Of a stretch of 64,000 bases of DNA, positions 17,072 through 27,300 are shown piece after piece. Numbering within the stretch: position 1 is the stretch's first letter; the number at the start of each line of letters is the position of its first letter. The stretch is from the NCBI GenBank assembly GCA_963753185.1, contig CAVWBO010000007.1, positions 62,001-126,000 on the forward strand, read 5' to 3'. Made by a program: the position numbers and the translations under genes. This stretch comes from SZUA-442 sp963753185. Its GTDB lineage: Bacteria > Actinomycetota > Acidimicrobiia > Spongiisociales > UBA5794. The notes under the pieces were generated by a model that was not told the DNA's origin, did no database searches, and saw nothing but the letters and a program-made list of their open reading frames with translations.

Positions 17072-18193
17072 ATGCCGGACCAAGCGCGCACGACAACGCT
17101 CCTCGGCCAGCAGGACGTCGCCGCAGTCATCGGCGCCGTCGGTCTCGACGCCCTCATGGATGAAGTGATCGAAGAACTCACGAATGCGATCATTTCGTTC
17201 GACGAGACCCGGACCCACGTACGGACCCGCGACGGGTTCCACTACAGCGAACCCGACGTCGGGCTCATCGAGTGGATGCCCGTCATGGAGTCGGCGGAGG
17301 CCGTCACCATCAAGATCGTCGGGTATCACCCGTCGAACCCGCGAGCGCGCCAGATGCCGACGATCCTTGCGACGATCAGTGTCTACGACGCGCGCTCGGG
17401 ACATCTCACGGGCATCGTCGACGGCACATTCCTCACCGCCCTGCGGACAGGTGCTGCCTCGGCAATCGCAAGCAGGGTCCTCGCACGGCCCACCTCCCGG
17501 ATCCTCGGGCTCGTAGGGTGCGGCGCGCAGGCCGTGACCCAATTGCATGCAATGATCCGGACCTTTCCGATCGATCAGGTGCTCATCCACGACACGGACG
17601 AAGCATCCATGGCCTCCTTTGCGTCGCGGACACGGACCTTCCTTCCCTCGGGTGTCGAGATCCGGCAGGTCCCCCTCGAGTTGCTCATGCAGACAGCCGA
17701 CATCGTGTCAACGTCGACCTCGGTCGGTCTGGGCGAGGGCCCCCTCTTCGAGGACCTCCCGACGAAACCGTGGCTGCACATCAACGGCGTGGGATCCGAC
17801 TTCGCAGGCAAGGTCGAGCTTCCCCCTGGACTGTTGCGCCGAGCGCTTGTATGCCCCGATGTCCTCGCGCAGGCAGTCATCGAGGGAGAGTGCCAGGTCC
17901 TCGCCGCAGAGGAGATCGGGCCGTCACTGGCGCACGTCGTCGCCCACCCGCAGTCCTACGAGTCCTGGCGCGAGGACCTCACCGTCTTCGACTCGACCGG
18001 ATGGGCCCTCGAGGATCAGGTCGCGGTCCAGATACTGATGCGCCACGCCAACCGCCTCGGCATCGGGCAGCAGGTGGCCATCGAGGACATCGGCGCCGAT
18101 CCCCTCGATCCGTACCACCTTGCACCCTCCGTCTCATGGAGCGCTCGGGTTTCCCAGGGGACGAACCGAGAGATCGCACACGGGGAACCATGA
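17072..18193 (+). CDS. Ornithine cyclodeaminase / mu-crystallin family enzyme
   Basis: NAD(P)-dependent family that includes ornithine cyclodeaminase (Orn to Pro), lysine cyclodeaminase, ketimine reductases and SbnB. The 373-residue product shows the substrate region TIKIVGYHPSNP and QMPTILATISVYDARSG, the family hallmark DGTFLTALRTGAASAIASR, and the Rossmann motif LGLVGCGAQAVTQLHAM. It is the first gene of the NRPS operon and ends in an ATGA overlap with the next small ORF. A free-standing adenylation enzyme with a proline-like code follows, so supply of L-proline from ornithine is the most coherent role. Pipecolate, SbnB-type or imine-reductase chemistry are alternatives. Confidence 0.82.
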   Translation: MPDQARTTTLLGQQDVAAVIGAVGLDALMDEVIEELTNAIISFDETRTHVRTRDGFHYSEPDVGLIEWMPVMESAEAVTIKIVGYHPSNPRARQMPTILATISVYDARSGHLTGIVDGTFLTALRTGAASAIASRVLARPTSRILGLVGCGAQAVTQLHAMIRTFPIDQVLIHDTDEASMASFASRTRTFLPSGVEIRQVPLELLMQTADIVSTSTSVGLGEGPLFEDLPTKPWLHINGVGSDFAGKVELPPGLLRRALVCPDVLAQAVIEGECQVLAAEEIGPSLAHVVAHPQSYESWREDLTVFDSTGWALEDQVAVQILMRHANRLGIGQQVAIEDIGADPLDPYHLAPSVSWSARVSQGTNREIAHGEP

Positions 18194-18288
18194 CCACGAG
18201 TGGGCTCACCGATCGGCTCCGAGGCAGCCTCGAGCCCGGACCGCCGACTCGTGGGGACGAGCCTTCGATTGGGCGGGTCGCCACATGA
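18190..18288 (+). CDS. 32-codon small ORF coupled at both ends in the NRPS operon
   Basis: ATG at 18190 overlaps the cyclodeaminase stop (ATGA), and the stop at 18286-18288 overlaps the start of the adenylation gene (ATGA at 18285). CGGGGAA sits just before the ATG. The peptide begins MTTSGLTDRLRGSLEPG, continues Pro/Gly/Asp-rich and ends SIGRVAT. It is far too short for an MbtH protein and matches nothing I know. It could be a real small protein, or a translated linker that keeps ribosomes moving between the two genes. The exact ATGA-to-ATGA fit, the same as every other junction in this operon up to NRPS3, is why I list it. Confidence 0.45.
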   Translation: MTTSGLTDRLRGSLEPGPPTRGDEPSIGRVAT

Positions 18289-19883
18289 CACGCCGATCGC
18301 CGTCCATGACGTATCTGCTCCCACACCTCCTCGAACAGTCGGCGGAGAACGATCCCGATCACGTTGCGTTGCGGTACCGCGGCGAATCACTCACCTACCG
18401 CGAGCTCTCCGAGAGAGCCGCATCCCTCGCACATGCCCTGATCGCCGATGGAGTCCTGCCTGGCGACCGCATCGGAATACTCCTGAAGAAGGGCTTCGAG
18501 AGCGCCATTGCCATGTACGGCATCATGGCTGCAGGTGCAACGTACGTGCCCCTCGACGCGGCGTCTCCTGCGGCCCGAGTGGAGTTCGTCATCCGCGACT
18601 GCGGGATCACCCGGATCGTCAGCGACGGCACCAGGTTGGAGGTCCTCAACGAGCTGTCTGCCAGCGGCACCAGACTCACCGCCGTGTTCGGCATCGACGA
18701 GGGCGAGGAATGCCCGGCCCGCACCGTGTCGTGGAAGCAGGTCGCCACTCACCCCACCACCCCACCGTCGATCCGCACCACCGAGCAGGACCTTTGCTAC
18801 GTGCTCTACACCTCGGGTTCGACGGGGACGCCCAAGGGCATCATGCACACGCATCGCAGCGCCCTGGCGTGGGCAGAGCTCACAGCCGCTGTGTACCGCA
18901 TCTCGCCTGACGACATCCTGAGCAATTACGCACCCATCCACTTCGATCTGTCGACTCTCGACTACTTCGGGAGCGCCCGATCGGGAGCAACGACCGTGAT
19001 CATCCCGGAGGAATACACACGCTTCCCGGCGAGCCTTGCGAGCCTCGTCGCCGACGAGCGGCTCACCATCTTGTACACCGTGCCTCTCGCACTGGTTCGC
19101 CTCGCCGTACCCGGCATCCTCGCGGGCAAGGATCTCCAGAATCTCCGCCTCGTACTCTTCGGGGGCGAGCCGATGCCGATCAAGCACCTCAGAACCATCA
19201 TGGAGATGCTCCCCAAGGCCGAGTTCGTGAATGTGTACGGACCAACCGAGACCAACGGGTGCACCCACCATCCGGTCGTGAGCCTTCCCGATGACCCCTC
19301 CCAGGGACTCCCCATCGGCAAGCCATACCCGAATGTCGAGACCATGGTCGTGAACCCGGACGGAGACCCCGTTGCACATGGTGAAGCCGGCGAACTGCTC
19401 GTCCGAGCCCCCACCATGATGCGCGGTTACTGGGGACGCCCCGATCTCAACGAAACGGCCTTCGTGACGCGGAACGAGCACGGAGGCCTTCCTGACGTCT
19501 TCCACGCCACCGGCGACATCGTCTCGTTCCTCGACGACGGAAACCTCAAGTTCTTCGGGCGGAGGGACCGCCAGATCAAGGCGCGCGGAAATCGCATCGA
19601 GCTCGACGAGGTCGAAGCCGTTCTGCTCACGCATCCGTCGGTCCACGAGGCCGCGGTGTATCCCATGCTCGACGACGAGGACAGCATGCAGATCCACGCC
19701 GAGGTCATCCTCGTCGAGGGATCACATGCCGGGACCGAAGCACTCATCGACCACATGCGAAATGCACTGCCGACCTACGCAGTTCCGACAATGATCACGA
19801 TTCGCACATCCTTCCCGCGAACCTCGACCGGCAAGATCGATCGACGGACCATGCAGGCGCTCGCGGCACAGGTGGACTCATGA
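18285..19883 (+). CDS. Free-standing NRPS adenylation enzyme, proline-like code
   Basis: Activates an amino acid as aminoacyl-AMP and loads it on a carrier protein in trans; 532 residues, one A domain only. Core motifs: A3 LYTSGSTGTPKGIMHTH, A4 HFDLSTLDYFGSA, A5 VYGPTETNGCTHH, A7/A8 ATGDIVSF and RRDRQIKARGNRIEL, A10 PRTSTGKIDRR. Reading the ten pocket positions by hand gives about DLLYVFVGCK. I recall the prolyl-AMP ligases of pyrrole pathways (PltF/RedM) as near DLLYLALVCK, with the same YGPTETN-C context. GGGCGGG precedes the ATG at 18285; the ATG at 18306 is an alternative. The free carrier protein follows directly. Confidence 0.88.
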   Translation: MTRRSPSMTYLLPHLLEQSAENDPDHVALRYRGESLTYRELSERAASLAHALIADGVLPGDRIGILLKKGFESAIAMYGIMAAGATYVPLDAASPAARVEFVIRDCGITRIVSDGTRLEVLNELSASGTRLTAVFGIDEGEECPARTVSWKQVATHPTTPPSIRTTEQDLCYVLYTSGSTGTPKGIMHTHRSALAWAELTAAVYRISPDDILSNYAPIHFDLSTLDYFGSARSGATTVIIPEEYTRFPASLASLVADERLTILYTVPLALVRLAVPGILAGKDLQNLRLVLFGGEPMPIKHLRTIMEMLPKAEFVNVYGPTETNGCTHHPVVSLPDDPSQGLPIGKPYPNVETMVVNPDGDPVAHGEAGELLVRAPTMMRGYWGRPDLNETAFVTRNEHGGLPDVFHATGDIVSFLDDGNLKFFGRRDRQIKARGNRIELDEVEAVLLTHPSVHEAAVYPMLDDEDSMQIHAEVILVEGSHAGTEALIDHMRNALPTYAVPTMITIRTSFPRTSTGKIDRRTMQALAAQVDS

Positions 19884-20146
19884 ACAAGGCTGACACGGAA
19901 CGGGCGATCATCCGATTCGTCAACGAGCAACTCGTGGGAGGCGGGGGCGCAAGCGTCACCGCCGATGACGAGATCGTGCTGGACGGCACCATCGATTCAC
20001 TTGGCGTCACGAGGCTCATCGAGTTCCTGGAACGGGAGTACGGCATCACGATCCCGGCACAGGACGTCACGATCGAGCACTTCCGCTCGATCTCGACGAT
20101 GGCGACCTTCGTGGCAGAACGACGCGACCTGGAGCGCGGTCGATGA
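19880..20146 (+). CDS. Free-standing peptidyl carrier protein
   Basis: 88-residue acyl/peptidyl carrier. The phosphopantetheine site is Ser40 in LDGTIDSLGVTRLIEFLE, followed by the usual helix III region (QDVTIEHFRSISTMATFV). It overlaps the adenylation gene and NRPS1 by ATGA at both ends, so it is made in step with both. The free-standing A plus free-standing PCP pair is the arrangement used to hold proline for oxidation to pyrrole-2-carboxyl, or to hold other tailored starter residues. Confidence 0.88.
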   Translation: MNKADTERAIIRFVNEQLVGGGGASVTADDEIVLDGTIDSLGVTRLIEFLEREYGITIPAQDVTIEHFRSISTMATFVAERRDLERGR

Positions 20147-23100
20147 CCTCGCACCCGGCGGCCCACGCCGACGCCCACCAATTGACACGCGCACAGCAGA
20201 CGCTGTGGGTGAGCCAGGAGATGCATCCCGGCGCGCCGCTGTACAACATGGTGTTCGTGTGGCACATCGACGGGGGGATCGACGAGCGCGCCTTCGTCGA
20301 AGCGTTCGAGGCACTGGTCGACGAGGCGGAAGCACTCCGAACCGTAGTGATCAGCCACGATGGTGTCCCGACCCAGCGGGTCCTCGAGAAGATATGCGAT
20401 CCGATCGAGATCGTCGACCTCACCGAGGATCCGGAGCCGGACGGTGCGACCCGCTGGGCGCAACTGCGAAGTGCCGTGCCGCTCGACATGAGCGCACGGA
20501 CGTTCGATACGGCACTGATCCGACTGCCCGAGGCTCGATACGCCTGGTATCTCAACCAGCATCACGTCGTCACCGACGCCTGGAGTATGGCGATCCTGTT
20601 CCACCGAATGGAGGACCTGTACCTCGCGGCCGTCCAACGAGGGGCCGCGGAAGGCGAACGGTTGGCCGGATACGACGACTACCTGTCCCACGAGCGAGGA
20701 GTGCGCGAGGCGGCCGAGAGCCGTGGGTCGCTCAATGGCGTACTTGCTCCGCCGGCGCTCTACGGAGAGCGGACCAGTACCACGGCCACGGGGAACGACC
20801 GCATCGCTGTGGAACTCGACGCTCGACGCTCAGCGGCGCTCGCAGGCCTCTCGAGAACACCGGGCATCCAAGCACTGACCCCGGACCTCACGTACTTCCA
20901 GGTTTTCGCCACAGCCCTCTTCGCGTTCGTGCACAGGGTCAGCGGGCAGACCTCGATCACGATCGGTGCCCCAGTCCACAACCGCTCGACGGCCATCTTC
21001 CGCCGCACCCCGGGACTGCTCATGGAGGTGTATCCGCTCAGCATCAACGTCGACGAGGCCGACTCATTCGCCAGCTTGCACGCCAAGGTCGCCAACGCGA
21101 CGGGCACCTTCATGCGGGCGGCACGACCCGGCGCCATCGACCCCGAAGTCGGGCGCCACATCAACACGGTCCTCAACTACATCCGTGCTGACTTCGGGTC
21201 GTTCGCCGGAACCCCCGTTCGCACCGAATGGCTCCACACCGGCCACATTGACGCGCATCACGATATCCGCTTGCAGGTTCACGACTTCGACCGATCCGGG
21301 CGCCTCACACTGGCCTTCGACCTGTCGACCGACACCTTCGACGACGAGCTGCGCACGAGCATCCCCGCGCACTTCCTCGCCCTCTTCGACGCCATGCTCG
21401 AGGGTTGGGACGCGCCGATCGGTGAGGCGCCACTCCTCGGCCCGGACGCACCGGATAGACCGATCGCGGCCAGGGAAGGCAACGACGTGGTTGTGTCTCA
21501 GGTGATCGACGTCGTCGCCGAGTTCGTCGCTCGCGCATCGCAGCACCCGGAATCCGTTGCCATCGAGGAGAAGTCACAGACGATCACATACGGAGAGCTC
21601 GATGCTCTGACCTCGGCAATCGCGGGCGGCCTCGAAGCCGGATCGGTCGTGGGAGTCGCGTTCACGAGATCCGCTCGTGCCGTCGCTTCAATGCTCGGCG
21701 TACTGCGGGCGGGCGCGGCGTACGTGCCCATCGATCCGACGTGGCCGCCCGAGCGGATCCGGTTCGCCGTCGATGACGCTGCTTGCTCGGTGCTGCTCAC
21801 CGACAGCGCGATCGATGCCGATGTCCCCACGCGGACGTTCGATGAGGCATCCGCCTCTGCCGGGACCTCCGGGTCCGAGCTGACGATCTCGCAGGACTCC
21901 CTCGCCTACGTGCTCTACACGTCCGGATCAACCGGGGCGCCGAAGGGAGTGATGATCGATCGAGGAGCCCTGGGCCACTACGTGGGCTGGGCCCGTCAGT
22001 TCTACGGGCAGGGACAATCGCTCACCTTCCCGCTGTTCACCCCCCTCACGTTCGACCTCACCGTGACCTCGGTCTTCGTGCCTCTGGTCTCGGGCGGCAG
22101 CATTGTGGTGTACGACGATCCGGGCATTGGAGTCGACCTCTCCGTCATCGACGTGTTCGCGGACGACTCGGTGGACATCGTGAAGCTCACACCGTCGCAT
22201 TTGGCCCTGCTGTCGTCGGACACGGACCGTTCGGAAGCCCGGATTCGCCAACTCATCGTGGGTGGTGAGGACCTCACGGTCGCAGCGGCTCGTCGCATCC
22301 ACACATCTTTCGGCGGTTCGGTTGTCATTCACAACGAATACGGCCCTACCGAGGCGACCGTGGGATGCATCGTCCACACATATGACCCCGATACAGATCG
22401 CGCCGGAAGCGTCCCGATCGGACGTCCGATCGATCGGATGCTCGCTCTCGTTCTCGACGACGGACGGAACCCTGTGCCGGTGGGCGTACCCGGAGATCTG
22501 TGGGTGTCTGGCGCCGGGCTCGCACGAGGGTACGTCGGTCGACCTGAGCTGACGGAAGAACGGTTTCTCTCCGCATCGCGGCAGAAGGACGGCGATCGCA
22601 TGTACGGTACGGGCGACCGAGCCCGCGTGCGCCGCGATGGAACGATCGAGTACCTCGGCCGCCTCGACGACCAGGTCAAGATTCGAGGTGTACGCGTCGA
22701 GCTCGGGGAGGTGGAGGCAGCCGTCGCATCGCATCCGGACATACGTGGCGCGGCCGCCCGGGTCTGGACGAGCGGCAGCACCGATCTGGTTTCCGAGGAT
22801 GCGGTTCATTGCGTCAGGTGCGGACTCGCTTCGGATTATCCGGGCATCTCCTTCGATGCCGACCTCTTGTGCAGCGAGTGCACTGCGTACAGCACATACG
22901 TCGAGCGGGCCCAGGTGTATTTCAAGCCTGAGGCCGAGCTCGCCCGGATCCTCGCGTCGGCCGATCATGATGGCGAATACGACTGCCTCGCCCTGCTCAG
23001 TGGGGGAAAGGACAGCACCTACGTCCTATGCCGACTCGCCGACATGGGCCTCCGAGTCCTGGCGTTCACGCTCGACAACGGGTACATCTCCGATCAGGCC

Positions 23101-24347
23101 AAGGCGAACATCACCGCGTCGTGGACACGTTGGGGGTGGACCACATGTTTGCGACGACGCCTGCCATGAATGAGATCTTCGTGGACAGCCTGCAGCGGCA
23201 CGCCAACGTCTGTCAGGGATGTTTCAAGACGATCTACACCCTGTCGATGCAAACAGCCCTCGAAGCGCGGATCCCGTTCATCGTCACCGGCCTCTCCCGT
23301 GGGCAGTTCTTCGAGACCCGCCTCACGTCTGAGCTCTTCACCGATCTCTCGGTGACCTCGGAGCAGATCGACGCCAATGTATTGGACGCCCGAAGGGCGT
23401 ATCACCGCGTCGATGACGCCGTGCGACGCCATCTCGACACTTCGGTCTTCGACGACGACTCGGTGTTCGACCGGGTTCGATTCGTCGACTTCTACCGTTA
23501 TGTCGACGTCGATCTCGACGAGTTGTACGCGTACCTGGATCATCGCGTGCCCTGGGTGCGGCCGACCGACACGGGGCGCTCCACGAACTGCCTCATCAAC
23601 GACGTCGGGATCTTCTACCACCGCCGCAACCGCGGCTTCCACAACTACGCGCTCCCCTACAGCTGGGACGTTCGCCTCGGACACAAGACTCGAGATCAGG
23701 CGCTCGGAGAGCTCGACGACGACATCGACGTGGAGCAGGTCACGCGCATCCTGGCCGAGATCGGGTTCCCCGAGGACATGATGGACGTCAACACAGGCTC
23801 ACGCCTCGTCTCCTACTACACGGCGCCCAACGACGTCCCGATACCCGAGCTGCGTGAACACGTTTCCGAAATCCTGCCCGCACAGTTGATTCCGGCGGAG
23901 TTCATTCGGCTGGACGAAATGCCCCTGACCTCGAATGGAAAGGTCGACCGCACGAACCTCCCCCAACCTGGAAGCAGCAGACCCGAGCTCGCATCCGTGT
24001 ACATCGGCCCCCGCACCGACACGGAACATGCTCTTGCCGAGATATGGGCGTCGGTCCTCGGCGTGAATCGGGTCGGGGTTCGCGACAACCTCTTCGATCT
24101 CGGGGGGGACTCGATCATGGCCATCCAGATCGTTGCGAGGGCGAACCGGATCGGGCTGCCCATGACCGTGCACGATCTCCTCGGGGCCTTGACCATCGAG
24201 AGGGTTGCCACCACGATCAACACCTCGCCAATCGATCCCGCAGACCAAATGGTCGGAGTTTCACGGTCCATGACAGACGTCGACGGAGCCGAGCTCGAGA
24301 AGCTCGCACGCATCCTCGGACTCGGAACCACGGGAGGCGGCCCATGA
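20143..24347 (+). CDS. NRPS1: C-A-PCP with a PP-loop ATP-pyrophosphatase domain inserted in the A domain; 1-nt frame break
   Basis: C domain about residues 10-430 (QHHVVTDAW, His140-His141). A domain about 455-880: A3 YVLYTSGSTGAPKG (590), A4 FDLTVTSVF, A5 NEYGPTEATVGC, A8 IRGVRVELGEVEAAV. Pocket residues D638 L639 T642 K681 I705 G707 E732 V740 G741 match the Asn code DLTKIGEVGK. After A8 comes an insert of about 350 residues: Cys pairs HCVRCG (890/893) and CSEC (910/913), the PP-loop LLSGGKDSTYVL (953-958), VCQGCFKTIY and IVTGLSRGQFFETRL, as in N-acetyl-sugar amidotransferases. A9-A10 (SNGKVDR) and a PCP (LFDLGGDSIMAIQ) then follow. The frame breaks after codon 990 (about 23113; one base missing). 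Read through, the protein is about 1,400 residues. Confidence 0.85.
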
Positions 24348-27300
24348 GTCGGCCGATGATCGACAACGTCGTGGACGCCTATCCACTGACGCCCCTCCAA
24401 CAGGGAATGCTGTACCACGTCATCACCGATGCCGACCCGGGCACCTACGTCAATCAGAGCACCTTCGCAGTAACCGGCGAGCTCGACGTCGGCGCATTCC
24501 AAGCGGCCTGGGACGACGTCATACGACGTCACGACTCACTCCGAACCGCCTTCGTCTGGGACGGCGTCGACCGTCCCCTCCAGGTCGTGCGTGACCGTGT
24601 TGCCCTCGCATGGGCGGTCACCGACCTGCGGGATTGCACTGACGCCGAGCGCGAGAACCTTCTCAAGCGGACGATGCAGGACGACGCGGACCTTGGCATC
24701 GACATCGCGGCTGCCCCGCTGATGCGCATGCGACTCGCGCGCATCGCCGAGAGCGAATGGCGATGGACCTGGACCTGCCATCACCTCATTGCGGACGCGT
24801 GGTCCGTCCAAGTCATCCTCTCGGAGCTGCGTGAGCTGTACGCCCGTCGAATCGGGGCCGCGCCGGCCAGGGACCTCCCCGATCCGCCACGATTCCGGGA
24901 CTTCGTAGCCACTCGACTCGACGCCGACGACGATGGCGTCCAGGGTCACTGGCGATCCCGCCTCGCAGGCTTCACCGAACCCCACCGACTTCGAGTTCCG
25001 GGAACACCGGTCGAGGCGGAGGACGGTGCCTTCTCGAGTGCCACCATCACCGTCGATCGTTCCACAACGGCTGACATCTCGGCACTTGCACGCACCCACC
25101 GGGTGACCATGTCGTCCGTCGTCTCCGCGGCCTGGGCCGTCATCGTTTCACGGTGGGCGCGAACGGACGATGTCGTGTTCGGGATCACCTCCTCCGGACG
25201 TGATCCCTCCATTCCGAATGTTGCGCACGGCGTCGGCCTGTACATCAATACGGTCCCATGCAGGGTCACCGTCGACACATCTCGCACCGTGTCCCAGTGG
25301 CTGCCACTCGTGCACGCGTCGGTGATGGATACCGTTCGTCACGATCAGACGCCGCTCACATCGATCCAGCGGTGGAGCGACGTGACACCCGGCGAGTCTC
25401 TGTTCGAGAGCATCGTCGTGGTGGAGAACGTTCCCGAGGAACCCGATATCAGCGGCTCCATCGCGATACGGCCGATCAACTTCACCGAACACAGCAATTA
25501 CCCCTTGGCTGTGCTCGCCACTCCGGGGGAGGAACTCGAGCTCCGGATCGTCCACGACACGAAGCTGCTGTCGGCCACGGCAGCGCACAATGTCATCCGT
25601 CAGCTTGCCTCGGTTGTGACAGCGATGGCGAGAGCACCTGCCACCGTGATCTCGCGTATCGCCGTGACGAATGCCGACGACGTCGAGTATCTCAGGGGGC
25701 TAGAGGCGGGGCCAAACCTCCCCGAGGATGCACGGACCGCCCACCGCGTGTTCGAGGACCAAGCTCGTGAGACCCCGTCTGGGCACGCCGTCATCGCCGA
25801 CAACGCCTCGATCACCTATCAGGAGCTCGACGAAAGAGCCAACGGCGTCGCACATGCCCTCGCCGCTGAGGGCGTTGCAGCCGGAGATCTGGTGGGCGTT
25901 CACATCGCACGGTCCATCGACACCATCGTCGCAATGGTGGGTGTACTCAAGGCGGGCGCGGCATACGTGCCACTCGACCCGACGTATCCGACCGACCACG
26001 TGCTCGGGCTGATCGAAGATGCTCGCATCGATATCGTGCTCTCGACCTCGGAGGATGCCAGAAGACTCCCCACCGGAGTCCGGGCACTCGACATCGCATC
26101 GCTCTCAGTAGCGGCCGACACCGCCCCTGCCATCGAGGTGCAAAGCGGTGACGCAGCCTACGTCATCCACACGTCGGGATCGACGGGCCGTCCGAAGGGG
26201 GTGGTGATCACCCACGCCAACCTCGTCCGATCGACAGCTGCGCGCCCGGTTCACTACAGCGAACCGGTTGAGCGGTATCTCCTCTTGTCATCATTCTCCT
26301 TTGACAGCTCCGTTGCGGGTATCTACTGGTCGTTGTTCACCGGCGGAACACTCGTCCTGCCACCGGTGGGAGCCGAGCACGATGTCGACGCCATCGTGAG
26401 CCTCATTCGCAATCAGTCGATCACGCACCTGCTGTGTCTCCCGACGCTGTACAGACTGATCCTCGACGCGGCGTCACCGATCGACCTCGCGAGCCTCCGG
26501 GTGGCCATCGTCGCCGGGGAGGCATCGAATCCGGACCTCCTCGTCGAGCACCTCGAGCGAGTACAGGCTGCCGAACTGCACAACGAGTACGGCCCAACCG
26601 AAGCAACGGTGTGGTGCTCTGTCCATCGAGCGACTCGCGGCGACGCTGGGAACCCATTGCCGATGGGCAGACCGATCGCCGGGACCTCACTGCACCTTCT
26701 CGATCGCCATGGCAACCGAGTACCACAGGGCTTCGCCGGCGAGGTTTTCGTGTCCGGGCCGAACGTGAGCCCCGGCTATCTTCATCGTCCGGATCTCACC
26801 GCCGAGAGGTTCGTCGACCTCCCCGGAATCGGCCGCAGCTATCGCACCGGAGACCTTGCCGCCTTCAGGAAGGATGGGACGCTGGTGTTTCTCGGTCGCG
26901 CCGACCATCAGCTCAAGATCCGCGGTCACCGCATCGAGCCATCTGCGGTGGAATCGGCGATCACCGAGGACCCAGCCGTGGAACACTGCGTCGTCATCGG
27001 CGTGCCGGCCCGCCGAGACGGCCATCGACTCGTCGCCTACGTCACATCGAGAGTCCCCGACTTCGACCCCGACGATGTCCGGTCCCGCCTTCGCCACTCG
27101 CTCCCAAGCTTCCTGGTGCCGGATCGCATCGTCCGGCTGGACGCGCTCCCCATGCTTCCCAACGGAAAGGTGGACAGATCAGCACTCCCCGATCCCATGG
27201 AGGGCACGCCCACCGCCCACGGACCGGTGCCTCCCCGGACCGACACCGAGGCGAAGCTCGTCAGCATCTGGACGGATCTCCTCGGCCTCAACGGCATCGG

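Noticed and set aside
18190..18288. Small ORF as an MbtH-like protein
   Set aside because: MbtH proteins are about 70 residues with conserved Trp and a NxExQxSxWP motif; this peptide has 32 residues and none of them.
20560..20577. NRPS1 condensation domain as inactive because HHxxxDG reads HHVVTDA
   Set aside because: The two His and the Asp are present; Gly to Ala at the last position is common in functional C domains.
23028..23165. Start of a separate downstream gene at 23028 upstream of the PP-loop C-terminal half
   Set aside because: The first 30 residues in that frame (MPTRRHGPPSPGVHARQRV...) are a shifted reading of NRPS1; the conserved sequence only begins at RVVDTLG, which shows a frame break rather than a new gene.
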